In this document: piece by piece, positions 22,494 through 31,173 of the stretch | Layout: each line of letters begins with the position of its first letter | Numbering within the stretch: the stretch's first letter is position 1 | From: Streptomyces sp. WMMC500 | GTDB lineage: Bacteria > Actinomycetota > Actinomycetes > Streptomycetales > Streptomycetaceae | Direction: 5' to 3' | DNA length: 64,000 nucleotides | Assembly (NCBI RefSeq): GCF_027497195.1 | Contig: NZ_CP114905.1 | Location: forward strand, 496,001 to 560,000 | Notes under the pieces: generated by a model | Databases searched by the model: none | What the model was told of the DNA's origin: nothing | What the model saw: the letters and a program-made list of their open reading frames with translations, nothing else | Position numbers and translations under genes: made by a program

Positions 22494-24938
22494 GTGACGG
22501 CGTCGGTATCGATTGAGGCCAGGATCGCCGAGGAGCTCGGCGTACGCGAGCGGCAGATCACTGCGGCGGTGCGGCTGCTCGACGACGGCGCCACCGTGCC
22601 GTTCATCGCGCGTTACCGCAAAGAGGCGACGGAGATGCTCGACGACGCCCAGTTGCGCACCGCGGAGGAGCGGCTGCGGTATCTGCGGGAGCTGGAGGAC
22701 CGGCGGGCGGCGATCCTGGAGTCCGTGCGCGGCCAGGGCAAGCTGACCGAGGAGCTGGAGGCGCAGATCCGTGCCGCCGACTCCAAGGCCCGGCTGGAGG
22801 ACGTCTATCTGCCCTACAAGCCGAAGCGCCGCACCAAGGCGCAGATCGCCCGCGAGGCCGGTCTCGAACCGCTGGCCGACGGGCTGCTGGCCGACCCCTC
22901 GGTGGAGCCGCTCGCGGCGGCCGCCGCGTTCGTGGACGCGGACAAGGGCGTCGCCGACCCGGCCGCGGCGCTGGAGGGCGCGCGGGCCGTGCTCACCGAG
23001 CGGTTCGGCGAGGACGCCGACCTGATCGGCGAGCTGCGCGAGCGGATGTGGACGCACGGCCGCGCGGCCGCCAAGGTGCGCGAGGGCAAGGAGGAGGCGG
23101 GCGCGAAGTTCTCGGACTACTTCGACTTCGCCGAGCCGCTGACCGACCTGCCGTCGCACCGCATCCTCGCCCTCTTCCGCGGCGAGAAGGAGGAGATCCT
23201 CGACCTCTCCCTGGAGCCCGACGGGCCCGGCGAGGCGGAGCAGGAGGGCCCGTCGGCGTACGAGCGGGCCATCGCGGCCCGGTTCGGCGTGGAGAACCGG
23301 GGCCGGCCCGCCGACCCCTGGCTCGCCGAGACGGTGCGCTGGGCGTGGCGGACGCGCATCCTGGTGCACCTCGGCATCGACCTGCGGCTGCGGCTGCGCA
23401 CGGCCGCCGAGGACCAGGCGGTGGACGTCTTCGCCGCCAACCTGCGGGACCTGCTGCTGGCCGCCCCGGCGGGGACGCGCCCCACGCTGGGCCTGGACCC
23501 CGGGCTGCGTACGGGCGTGAAGGTCGCCGTCGTCGACGCCACCGGCAAGGTCGCCGCCACCGCGACCGTGTACCCGCACGCGCCGCACCGGAAGTGGGAC
23601 GAGGCGCTGGCCGTCCTCGCCGAACTCGCGCGCGTGCAGGCCGTGGAGCTGGTCGCGATCGGCAACGGCACCGGCTCGCGGGAGACCGACAAGCTGGCCG
23701 CCGATCTGATCGCCGCGCAGCCCGCGCTGAAGCTGACGAAGGTGATGGTCTCGGAGGCCGGGGCCTCGGTGTACTCGGCGTCGGCGTTCGCCTCCCAGGA
23801 GCTGCCGGAGCTGGACGTGTCGCTGCGCGGCGCGGTGTCCATCGCGCGGCGGCTGCAGGACCCGCTGGCCGAGCTGGTGAAGATCGACCCGAAGTCGATC
23901 GGCGTCGGCCAGTACCAGCACGACCTGGCGGAGGCGAAGCTGTCGCGCTCCCTGGACGCGGTCGTGGAGGACTGCGTCAACGGCGTGGGCGTCGACCTCA
24001 ACACCGCCTCGGCGCCGCTGCTGGCGCGGGTCTCCGGCATCGGCGCGGGGCTCGCGGAGAACATCGTGGCGCACCGCGACGCCAACGGCCCGTTCCGCAG
24101 CCGCGCGGCGCTCAAGGACGTGCCCCGGCTGGGGCCGAAGGCCTTCGAGCAGTGCGCGGGCTTCCTGCGCATCCGCGGCGGCGAGGACCCGCTGGACGCC
24201 TCCGGCGTGCACCCGGAGGCGTATCCGGTGGTGCGGCGGATGGTGAAGGCGGGCGGCGCGGAGGTGGCGGCGCTCATCGGCGACGCGCGGACGCTGCGGT
24301 CCCTGAAGCCGCAGGACTTCACGGACGAGCGGTTCGGGCTGCCGACGGTGACCGACATCCTCAGGGAGTTGGAGAAGCCGGGGCGCGACCCGCGGCCCGC
24401 GTTCCGCACGGCGGTGTTCAAGGAGGGCGTGGAGAAGATCGGCGACCTGCAGCAGGGGATGGTGCTGGAGGGCGTGGTGACGAACGTGGCCGCGTTCGGC
24501 GCGTTCGTCGACGTGGGCGTGCACCAGGACGGGCTGGTGCACGTGTCGGCGATGTCGAAGACGTTCGTGAAGGACCCGCGCGAAGTCGCCAAGCCCGGCG
24601 ACATCGTGAAGGTGAAGGTGCTGGACGTGGACGTGCCGCGGAAGCGGATCTCGCTGACGCTGCGGCTGGACGACGAGCCGGGCAAGCCGGCGGCCGGCGG
24701 CCGGGGCGGCGGGCGCGAGCGGGACCGGCAGGGCCCGCCGCGGCAGCGCGGCGGCGGGCCCGGCGGCGGCCAGGGTGGCGGCGGCCAGGGCGCGGGCGGC
24801 GGGCGGCAGCGCGGGGGCGGGGGCCGGCGCCGCGACGCACAGCCGGAGAACAGCGAGATGGCGGACGCGCTGCGACGCGCGGGCCTGCTCGGCGGCGGCG
24901 GCCGGGGCGGCGGCAACGCGCCGCGCGGCAAGCGCTGA
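22494..24938 (+). CDS. tex: Tex-family RNA-binding protein with Gly/Arg-rich tail
   Basis: An 814-aa Tex protein, a transcription-linked RNA-binding factor related to eukaryotic Spt6. In order it has an N-terminal helical domain ([33 protein letters not shown]), a YqgF/RNase H-like fold ([29 protein letters not shown]), helix-hairpin-helix repeats ([21 protein letters not shown]), and an S1 domain ([21 protein letters not shown]) near residue 655. After S1 comes an unusually long tail of about 80 residues rich in Gly and Arg, ending [19 protein letters not shown] 22494 is preferred from homologue starts; ATG 22473, seven codons upstream, is possible. Confidence 0.9.
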   Translation: MTASVSIEARIAEELGVRERQITAAVRLLDDGATVPFIARYRKEATEMLDDAQLRTAEERLRYLRELEDRRAAILESVRGQGKLTEELEAQIRAADSKARLEDVYLPYKPKRRTKAQIAREAGLEPLADGLLADPSVEPLAAAAAFVDADKGVADPAAALEGARAVLTERFGEDADLIGELRERMWTHGRAAAKVREGKEEAGAKFSDYFDFAEPLTDLPSHRILALFRGEKEEILDLSLEPDGPGEAEQEGPSAYERAIAARFGVENRGRPADPWLAETVRWAWRTRILVHLGIDLRLRLRTAAEDQAVDVFAANLRDLLLAAPAGTRPTLGLDPGLRTGVKVAVVDATGKVAATATVYPHAPHRKWDEALAVLAELARVQAVELVAIGNGTGSRETDKLAADLIAAQPALKLTKVMVSEAGASVYSASAFASQELPELDVSLRGAVSIARRLQDPLAELVKIDPKSIGVGQYQHDLAEAKLSRSLDAVVEDCVNGVGVDLNTASAPLLARVSGIGAGLAENIVAHRDANGPFRSRAALKDVPRLGPKAFEQCAGFLRIRGGEDPLDASGVHPEAYPVVRRMVKAGGAEVAALIGDARTLRSLKPQDFTDERFGLPTVTDILRELEKPGRDPRPAFRTAVFKEGVEKIGDLQQGMVLEGVVTNVAAFGAFVDVGVHQDGLVHVSAMSKTFVKDPREVAKPGDIVKVKVLDVDVPRKRISLTLRLDDEPGKPAAGGRGGGRERDRQGPPRQRGGGPGGGQGGGGQGAGGGRQRGGGGRRRDAQPENSEMADALRRAGLLGGGGRGGGNAPRGKR

Positions 24939-25029
24939 TCGCGCCTCGCCCGCCGCGGCGCGGCGAGCCGGCGACCGGCGGCGAGCCCGGCAGGGCGGCG
25001 GGGCGCGGGACGGTTCACAGGCCCGCAGC

Positions 25030-25062
25030 GGCGGGAACCCGGCTGCGCTCCGGGTCCCCGCC
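25030..25062. terminator. Bidirectional terminator between tex and the LysE gene
   Basis: A 13-base stem with one mismatch: 25030-25042 (GGCGGGAACCCGG) against 25050-25062 (CCGGGTCCCCGCC), with a seven-base loop. It sits in the 183-base gap between two convergent genes, in which I see no other feature. Confidence 0.6.
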
Positions 25063-25121
25063 CTGCCGGTGCACGTGGTCGCGGCGGCCGTCGTGCGCGG
25101 TCGCCGGCCGGGCACCGGCGG

Positions 25122-25763
25122 TCAGTGGGCGCCGGCCGTGAAGCCCGCGGTGGCCAGCAGCAGGGCCGCGGAGACGGCGCTCAGCCGGCGGGCCGCCCGC
25201 GGGTTCCTGCCGAAGGCGCTGCCGGCGCGGGCGGAGACCAGCGCCACCAGCACGTAGCCGAGCGTGCAGTTGACGACGTGCACCAGGCCGAGCACCGCGG
25301 TCTGCACGCCCAGCGGCAGCGCCGCGTCGGGGTTGATGAACTGCGGGATCAGCGCCAGGTACAGCAGCAGCCCCTTGGGGTTGAGCAGCGCCGTGAGCAG
25401 GCTCTGCCGCAGCACCGTCGCCGGGCCCGGGCCGGCGCCGGCGGGCCCGTCCGCCGCCGCGCGCAGCCCCCCGGTGCGGCGCAGCGAGCGCAGGAGTTGC
25501 CAGGCGAGGAACACCAGGTACGCCGCGCCCGCGTAGCGCAGCGCGGGCAGGGCCCCGGGCACCGCCCCCAGGGCCGCCGCGAGGCCGACCGCGGCGAGCA
25601 CGGTGTGCGCGGCGTAGCCGGTGCCGATGCCGGCGACCGCGTACAGCGCCGCCCGGCGGCCCTGGCCGAGGCCGCGGGCGACGATGTACAGCCAGTCGGG
25701 CCCGGGGGTGGCGATGAGCAGCAGGTCGACGCCGAGAAACAGCACCAGCAGGTGGGTGTCCAT
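25122..25763 (-). CDS. LysE/RhtB-family amino acid exporter
   Basis: A 213-aa inner-membrane exporter with about six helices. The N-terminus LLVLFLGVDLLLIATPGPDWLYIVARGLGQGRRAAL is the LysE signature with the conserved ATPGP motif, and LLNPKGLLLYLALIPQFI is the second family motif. It would export an amino acid or a derivative such as homoserine. The divergently transcribed Lrp/AsnC regulator is the usual partner and probably activates it in response to the exported amino acid. ATG start; the gap to the regulator is 83 bases. Confidence 0.87.
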   Translation of the reverse strand: MDTHLLVLFLGVDLLLIATPGPDWLYIVARGLGQGRRAALYAVAGIGTGYAAHTVLAAVGLAAALGAVPGALPALRYAGAAYLVFLAWQLLRSLRRTGGLRAAADGPAGAGPGPATVLRQSLLTALLNPKGLLLYLALIPQFINPDAALPLGVQTAVLGLVHVVNCTLGYVLVALVSARAGSAFGRNPRAARRLSAVSAALLLATAGFTAGAH

Positions 25764-25846
25764 GCGGGCGACGCTAGCCGTCGCGCCGGGGCAGCCGATG
25801 GCCGATCTCCGCCCCGAAGGGCCGCCGCGTGGCAGAAGATGGCGTC

Positions 25847-26302
25847 ATGGACGCCATCGACCGCGCGATCCTGCGCGAACTGCAGCGGGACGGCCGCCTC
25901 AGCAACACCGAGCTCGCCGACCGGGTCCGGCTGACCCCCTCCCCCTGTCTGCGCCGGGTGCGGCAGTTGGAGCGGGACGGCGTGCTGCGCGGCTATCGCG
26001 CGCTGCTCGACGCCGACGCCGTCGGCCGCGGCTTCCAGGCGTTCGTCACCGTGGCGCTGGCGCGGGAGGACCGGGCGACGGTGGCCGAGTTCGAGCGCAT
26101 GGTCCAGGAGCGCGAGGAGGTCGTCGAAGCTCACCGCGTCTTCGGCGACACCGACTTCGTGCTGCGCGTCGCGGTCGGTGACCTGGCCGCGTACGAGAAG
26201 TTCAACACCGAGGTGCTGCTCGCACTGCCGGGCGTGGCCCGGGTGACGTCTCATCTGACGATGAAGACCGTGAAGGAGGACCGGGGGCTGCCCGTACGGT
26301 GA
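25847..26302 (+). CDS. Lrp/AsnC-family regulator
   Basis: A 151-aa regulator. The N-terminal helix-turn-helix is LRELQRDGRLSNTELADRVRLTPSPCLRRVRQLERDGVL in content (about residues 9-48), and the C-terminal RAM ligand-binding domain runs from there (AFVTVALAREDR; FGDTDFVLRVAVGDLAAYEKF). It forms the standard divergent pair with the LysE exporter. The ATG at 25847 is chosen because it begins the conserved MDAIDRAIL segment; a GTG six codons upstream lacks support. GAAGAT six bases before the ATG may be a -10 box for a leaderless transcript. Confidence 0.88.
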   Translation: MDAIDRAILRELQRDGRLSNTELADRVRLTPSPCLRRVRQLERDGVLRGYRALLDADAVGRGFQAFVTVALAREDRATVAEFERMVQEREEVVEAHRVFGDTDFVLRVAVGDLAAYEKFNTEVLLALPGVARVTSHLTMKTVKEDRGLPVR

Positions 26303-26338
26303 CGGGCGGCGGCCGGGTCGGGCGGCGCGCCGCCGGTG

Positions 26339-27061
26339 TCAGAGCCCCAGCAGGCCCTTCGTCAGCGTGGCCGCGCCGCCGGCCAGCCCGAGGATCAGCA
26401 CCAGCCGGCGCGCGGGCGCCTCGGGCACCCGGTCGCCCAGGGCGCGGCCGATGAGCGCGCCCGCGGCGACGGCCGCCACGCACAGCACCCACGCGACGGC
26501 CGACAGGTCGGGCGGTCCCTTGGCGGTGACGGAGACGATGTTGATGACGACGCCGTAGAACAGGGCGTTCGGCACGAACTCCCGCACCGTCCAGCCCGCG
26601 TTGACGGCGTACAGCGAGACGGCGGGGCCGCCGATGCCCGCGGAGGAGTTCATGAAACCGCTCACCGCGCCGGCCGTGACCGCCCCGCCGGTGCCGCGCA
26701 GCGACTCGGCGCGGGCCCCGGCCATGACGAGCCCGACGGCGCCGCAGACCATCGCGCCCATGCCGGTCAGCAGCACGGGCGCGGGCAGTTGCGCGGCCGT
26801 GACGGCGCCGATCGGCACCGTGCAGACCGCGGCGGCCAGCAGCGGCACCATGGCGCCGGGCCGGACCTGCCGCCAGACGGTGGCCAGGCCGAACACGCAG
26901 ATGGCGCCGGCGGCGACGTTGGACAGCCGGACGCCCTCGGCCGGGCCGAGCACCAGTGCCAGCGCCGGGCCGGCGACCAGCGCGAGGCCGATGCCCGCGA
27001 GCCGCTGCACGGACGCGCCGAGCAGCAGGACTCCGGCCATGAGCAGGACTTCGCCGGTCAC
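26339..27061 (-). CDS. TSUP-family (TauE/SafE) membrane protein
   Basis: A 240-aa protein with about seven membrane helices of the sulfite exporter TauE/SafE family, proposed to move sulfonates, sulfite or other organic anions. Two half-repeats are recognisable: QRLAGIGLALVAGPALALVLGP near the start and SGFMNSSAGIGGPAVSLYAVN in the middle, both with the family's glycine-proline pattern. The start overlaps the stop of the upstream RNA methyltransferase gene by four bases, so the two are co-translated, although no functional link is obvious. Substrate unknown. Confidence 0.82.
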   Translation of the reverse strand: MTGEVLLMAGVLLLGASVQRLAGIGLALVAGPALALVLGPAEGVRLSNVAAGAICVFGLATVWRQVRPGAMVPLLAAAVCTVPIGAVTAAQLPAPVLLTGMGAMVCGAVGLVMAGARAESLRGTGGAVTAGAVSGFMNSSAGIGGPAVSLYAVNAGWTVREFVPNALFYGVVINIVSVTAKGPPDLSAVAWVLCVAAVAAGALIGRALGDRVPEAPARRLVLILGLAGGAATLTKGLLGL

Positions 27062-27612
27062 AGCAGCCCGGCCAGGCGGTAGAGGACGAGGGAGCCGGCC
27101 ACGGCGACGTTGAGGCTGGCGCCGGTGCCGACCATGGGTATCTCGACGGCCTCGTCGAGCAGGTCGAGCGCGTCCGGCGGGATGCCGTGCTGCTCGTGAC
27201 CGAGCACCATGACCGTGGGGCGGCGCGCGGCCGGCAGGTCGGCCAGGCGCACGGCCTCGTCGGCGAGTTCGACGCCGAGGACGCTCCGGCCCGCGGCGCG
27301 CTGCCGCTCCAGCCAGCGCAGCGGGTCGCCGGTCCAGTGCACGCAGACGGGGCGGCGCAGCGTGTTGCCGCGGGCCAGCGCCTCGGGCACCCAGGGGAAG
27401 CGGGGCACGACGAGGCAGGCGCCGACGGCGTCACAGGTGCGCAGGAGCGTACCGAGGTTGGCGCCGTGGAGGGGCCTGAGGGGGGCGGCGTAGAGGTGGT
27501 CCCAGCAGGAGTGGGCGCGGGGGCGGCGGCTGCGCTTCAGCTCGCGGGGTGTGCGGGTGCGGATGGCCGGCGCGTCCCTGCCGGGCCGGCGGACCCCCGG
27601 GCGGGCGCTCAT
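27058..27612 (-). CDS. SpoU/TrmH-family RNA methyltransferase
   Basis: A 184-aa SPOUT-fold methyltransferase that would 2'-O-methylate tRNA or rRNA with S-adenosylmethionine. Motif 1 is GANLGTLLRTCDAVGA (Asn and catalytic Arg), motif 2 is VMVLGHEQHGIPPDAL, and motif 3 is IPMVGTGASLNVAVAGSLVLYRL with the conserved Ser-Leu-Asn. The N-terminus of about 35 residues is basic and may hold RNA; there is no full L30e-type domain, so it is a short-form enzyme closer to TrmH/TrmL. It is coupled by overlap to the TSUP gene. Target nucleotide unknown. Confidence 0.85.
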   Translation of the reverse strand: MSARPGVRRPGRDAPAIRTRTPRELKRSRRPRAHSCWDHLYAAPLRPLHGANLGTLLRTCDAVGACLVVPRFPWVPEALARGNTLRRPVCVHWTGDPLRWLERQRAAGRSVLGVELADEAVRLADLPAARRPTVMVLGHEQHGIPPDALDLLDEAVEIPMVGTGASLNVAVAGSLVLYRLAGLL

Positions 27613-27740
27613 CGGCGCGGGGCGCGCGCCCCCCGAACGCTTGCAGTACTCACGTGATTCGACATGCGAACAGGGTAGCGATCACCATCGGCGCTCCACC
27701 ACCCCGCGCGTGATCGCGGACGGTGCGGCAGACTGCCCTG

Positions 27741-28709
27741 ATGGAATCGGAAGTCATCGTGCTCGGCGCCGGCATCATCGGCCTGACCAGTGCGGTCGTC
27801 CTCGCCGAGGGCGGCCGGCGGGTCGCGGTGTGGGCGCGGGAGCCGGCGCAGGAGACGACGTCGGCGGTCGCGGGCGGGCTGTGGTGGCCGTACCGGATCG
27901 AGCCCGAACACCGGGTGGCGGACTGGTCGGTGCGGTCGTTCGAGGTGTACGCCCGGCAGGCGGAGCACGCGGCGGTGACGGGCGTGCGGATGCGTACGGG
28001 GCTGCAGCTCGGCGCCGGCCTCGCCGGCCTCGGGGCCTGGCGGCGCGCCCTGCGCGACGTGCGGGCGGCCGGCTCCGCGGAGCTGCCCGGGGAGTACGCC
28101 ACGGGCGTGCGCGCCACGGTGCCGATCGTCGACACGGCCACGCACCTGGCCCACCTGCACGACCGGCTGGCCGCGGCCGGCGGCCGGGTCGAGCGGCGCG
28201 CGGCCGGCTCGCTCGGCGAGGCCGGGCGCGCGGCTCCGTACGTCGTCAACTGCACCGGCCTGGGCGCCCGCGAGCTGGTGCCGGACCCGAGCGTGCGTCC
28301 GGTGCAGGGGCAGCTCGTCGTCGTGGAGAACCCGGGCGTCGAGGAGTGGGTGGTCGCGGCGTACAAGGACGCGACCGCCACGCTGTACGCGCTCCCGCAG
28401 CCGTACGGGCTCGTGCTCGGCGGCACGGCCGTCGAGGATGCCTGGGGCACCGAGCCGGACCCGGCGGTGGCCGAGGCCATCGTCGCGCGCTGCGCGCGCG
28501 TCCTCCCCGGGGTCGCCCGTGCCCGGGTCCTCGGCCACCGCGTCGGGCTGCGCCCGGCCCGCCCCGCCGTGCGGCTGGCGGCGGAGCGCCTGCCGGGCGG
28601 GGCGCTGTGCGTGCACAACTACGGGCACGGGGGCGCCGGGGTGACGGTGGCGTGGGGCTGCGCGGAGGAGGCGGCGGGGCTGCTTTCCACCGCGCCGCCC
28701 GGGCCGTAG
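27741..28709 (+). CDS. D-amino-acid oxidase-like FAD oxidoreductase
   Basis: A 322-aa DAO-fold flavoenzyme. VIVLGAGIIGLTSAVVLAEGG (residues 6-26) is the FAD-binding dinucleotide motif, TSAVAGGLWWPYR matches the D-amino-acid oxidase substrate loop region, VVNCTGLGAREL is the second FAD-contact motif, and HNYGHGGAGVTVAWGCA near the C-terminus is a DAO hallmark. It would oxidise a D-amino acid to keto acid, ammonia and peroxide. No signal peptide or peroxisomal-type tail matters here. ATG 27741 is chosen so that the dinucleotide fold starts at residue 6; a GTG six codons upstream is less likely. It converges on the M14 peptidase gene with only 13 bases between. Confidence 0.85.
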   Translation: MESEVIVLGAGIIGLTSAVVLAEGGRRVAVWAREPAQETTSAVAGGLWWPYRIEPEHRVADWSVRSFEVYARQAEHAAVTGVRMRTGLQLGAGLAGLGAWRRALRDVRAAGSAELPGEYATGVRATVPIVDTATHLAHLHDRLAAAGGRVERRAAGSLGEAGRAAPYVVNCTGLGARELVPDPSVRPVQGQLVVVENPGVEEWVVAAYKDATATLYALPQPYGLVLGGTAVEDAWGTEPDPAVAEAIVARCARVLPGVARARVLGHRVGLRPARPAVRLAAERLPGGALCVHNYGHGGAGVTVAWGCAEEAAGLLSTAPPGP

Positions 28710-28722
28710 CCGCGGAGCCGCC

Positions 28723-30051
28723 TCAGCGGCAGCGTTCGACGGGCCGGCCGTCCGTCAGCTCGTACACCGCCCGCTGGTCCAGCAGCAGCGGCACCAGCGC
28801 GCGCAGCGGCTGCCGCAGCTTCACCAGCGCGCCGCCGCCCGGGCGGGGGCGGACCTCGACGCCGTGCAGCTCGAGTTCGTCGCCGACCGCGTCGTACTGT
28901 GCGGGGTCGAGAGCGTAGCCGCAGGGCGGGTCGTCGACGATCTGGCCGGGGGCGGGCGGCTCGTTGTCGGCGCCGCCAAGGTAGACGGGGCCGGTGTCGG
29001 CGAGGCCGCGGGCGCGGGCCGCGGCGGTGGCGGTGGCCAGCCGGCCGCGGTGGTCCGCGGCGTAGTCGTACGTGGCGTCGAGCGCGGTGAGCTGGGAGGC
29101 GACGCGGCGGCGGTGGTTGGCGACGGGGTCGTCGCGCTCGTCGTCGGTGAGCGCGGTGATGCGCGTCTCGACCAGCAGCCCGGCGGCGTGCTTGAGGCCC
29201 GCGGCGTTGCGCAGGATGCGCTCCTGTCCGTCGCCGGCGACCTGGCGAACGGGCTCGCCGGTCTGCGGGTCGGTCCAGATGCCGTAGACGCCGCTGCTGT
29301 AGCCGGCCTCCTCGACGCCTTCGCGGACGTGGTCCTCGGACAGGTGGCGGGCCTCGCGGTGGACGTCGTCGTGGGTGTTGAGGTTGCGCGGCCAGAGCGC
29401 GAGCACGTCCTTGACGTAGTACGGCTCGGTGGCCTCGTACTCGTGCAGGTCGTGGATGACGTCGGGGCGGTGGTCGCGGATGACGGCGGCCAGCGCGCGG
29501 CCCTCGGCGGTCTCCAGGGCGATGTGGTCGCGGTTGACGTCGACGCCGTCGGCGTTGCCGCGGGTGCCGGCGGCGCGGCCGTCGGGGTTGGCGTTGGGGA
29601 CGACGAGGACCCGGTTGCGGGCCAGGAAGCGGCGGGTCTCGGCGTCCTTGGCGTACGCCAGGTCGCGCAGGCTGGTCAGGCACGCCTCGCGGCCGGCGGG
29701 TTCGTCGCCGTGCTGGCCGCATATGAGCAGGACGACGCTGCCGCGGACGGCCTGCGCCGGCGTGGGCGGGACGGGGGCGCCGATGCGGACGAGGTTGAGG
29801 GGGCGGCCCTGTTCCGTCGTGCCGATGCGGTCGACGGCCACGCGCCGGCTGTCCTCGGCCACGGCGGCCAGGAACGCCGCCTCCTCCTGCCCGCTGGTCC
29901 AGCGGGCGCCGCCGCTCTCCTCGAAGCCGGTACGCGGTGGGTCGGCCGCCTCCGCCGGCGGGCCGGTGACCGGCGCCAGCACGACGGCCGCGGCGCAGGC
30001 CGCGAGGACGGCCGTGCGGAGCACGGTGTGACGGGGGGCGCGTATGCGCAT
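28723..30051 (-). CDS. Secreted M14-family zinc carboxypeptidase
   Basis: A 442-aa precursor. A signal peptide (MRIRAPRHTVLRTAVLAACAA, cleavage likely after PPAEA at residue 35) indicates export. The M14 zinc motif HxxE is His114-Gly-Asp-Glu117 in CGQHGDEPAG, and the third ligand lies in IHDLHEYEAT. NRVLVVPNANPDGR and VDVNRDHI are further M14 segments. It probably trims peptides outside the cell, perhaps in cell-wall or nutrient peptide processing. ATG 30051 follows GGGAG at seven bases. It is divergent from the MerR gene, which may regulate it. Confidence 0.85.
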   Translation of the reverse strand: MRIRAPRHTVLRTAVLAACAAAVVLAPVTGPPAEAADPPRTGFEESGGARWTSGQEEAAFLAAVAEDSRRVAVDRIGTTEQGRPLNLVRIGAPVPPTPAQAVRGSVVLLICGQHGDEPAGREACLTSLRDLAYAKDAETRRFLARNRVLVVPNANPDGRAAGTRGNADGVDVNRDHIALETAEGRALAAVIRDHRPDVIHDLHEYEATEPYYVKDVLALWPRNLNTHDDVHREARHLSEDHVREGVEEAGYSSGVYGIWTDPQTGEPVRQVAGDGQERILRNAAGLKHAAGLLVETRITALTDDERDDPVANHRRRVASQLTALDATYDYAADHRGRLATATAAARARGLADTGPVYLGGADNEPPAPGQIVDDPPCGYALDPAQYDAVGDELELHGVEVRPRPGGGALVKLRQPLRALVPLLLDQRAVYELTDGRPVERCR

Positions 30052-30197
30052 GGGCGGTCTCCCGGAGGCGGAGAGCGATGAGGGTGGCCAGAAGATAGCG
30101 GAGGGTGACGCGCCGCAGAAGGCTCCGCGCACGAAGTCTCCGCGACCGCCGCCTGTCCGGGGAGCCGCGGTCTTTCACAGGTCCGGTGAGACAGCAA

Positions 30198-30203
30198 TAT
30201 TGT
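30198..30203 (+). promoter_or_regulatory. TATTGT -10 box, probable leaderless start of MerR gene
   Basis: TATTGT is followed by six bases and the ATG at 30210. The box lies within CAGCAATATTGTTG (30193-30206), a near-perfect dyad that could also be an autoregulatory operator. TTCACA (30174-30179) is 18 bases upstream and fits as a -35 box. Confidence 0.5.
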
Positions 30204-30209
30204 TGGACC

Positions 30210-31013
30210 ATGACCCAGGAGACGGAGGCGGCCGGGCTGACCGTGGACGAGCTGGCCGCGCGCGCGGGCGTCACCGTGCGCACGGTCCGCTTCTACTCCA
30301 CCCGCGGGCTGCTGCCCCCGCCGGTCATCGGCCCGCGGCGGGTGGGGCGCTACGGGCCGGAGCACCTGTCCCGGCTCGCGCTCATCGAGGAGTTGCAGCA
30401 CCAGGGGCTGACGCTGGCCGCGATCGAGCGGTACGTGCAGCAGTTGCCGACCGGGCTGAGCGCCGAGGACCACGCGCTGCACCGCGCGCTCGTGGCCACG
30501 TGGGTGCCGGACGCGGAGACCGAGGTGAGCCGCGCGGAGCTGGAGCGGCGCGCGGGGCGGTCGCTGACCGACGACGACGTGGCGCGGCTGGCCGCGATGG
30601 GGGTGCTGGAGCGTACGCCGGGGGCCGCCGGGGCGTCCGGCCCGGACCCCGCGGCGGACGGCGGCGGGAACGGTAGCTCGGACGGCGACGCGGACGGCGG
30701 CGACGCCTTCCGGGTCGACCCGGCGGTCCTCCACCTCGGCGTACGGCTTCTCGACGTCCCCATCCGGCTGGAGACCCTCCTGGCCGCCCGGGGCGTGGTG
30801 CAGGAGCACTCGCGCGCGGTGGCCCGCGAGCTGACCCGGCTCTTCCACGACGAGGTGTGGGAGCCGTTCGGCGAGGCCGACCCCGACCCGGAGCAGGTCG
30901 AGACGATGAAGTCGCTGTCGGCGCACATGCAGCCGATGGTGGTGCAGGCGCTCGTGACGGCCTTCCAGCGGTCGATGAAGGCGGAGTTGCGGGCGTCGTT
31001 CCCCGCGGAGTGA
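30210..31013 (+). CDS. MerR-family transcriptional regulator
   Basis: A 267-aa regulator. The N-terminal MerR winged helix is clear: TVDELAARAGVTVRTVRFYSTRGLLPPP, then RYGPEHLSRLALIEELQHQGLTLAAIERYV (residues 11-80). A long C-terminal helical region (about 150-260) with an acidic glycine-rich linker (GGGNGSSDGDADGG) would sense a ligand; there are no MerR-type cysteine clusters, so a metal is unlikely. It is divergent from the secreted carboxypeptidase gene. Its operator is probably the dyad overlapping its own -10 box. Confidence 0.83.
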   Translation: MTQETEAAGLTVDELAARAGVTVRTVRFYSTRGLLPPPVIGPRRVGRYGPEHLSRLALIEELQHQGLTLAAIERYVQQLPTGLSAEDHALHRALVATWVPDAETEVSRAELERRAGRSLTDDDVARLAAMGVLERTPGAAGASGPDPAADGGGNGSSDGDADGGDAFRVDPAVLHLGVRLLDVPIRLETLLAARGVVQEHSRAVARELTRLFHDEVWEPFGEADPDPEQVETMKSLSAHMQPMVVQALVTAFQRSMKAELRASFPAE

Positions 31014-31173
31014 CCTTGCCCACGTACGCGTGTGACGGGTGAGGTCCCGACCGGCCCTCTTTGCCCGACGGCCGCCGCGGCGTCCGCGGCCACCCTTGCC
31101 CGCGGCCCGCCCCTGTTGTCATGCTCATCCGCGCCGCAGTCGCACACCGCCGCCCGCGCCGAGGAGTTCGAGC

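Noticed and set aside
27658..27670. LexA (SOS) box
   Set aside because: The actinobacterial box is CGAAC-N4-GTTCG; here the half-sites have the opposite order.
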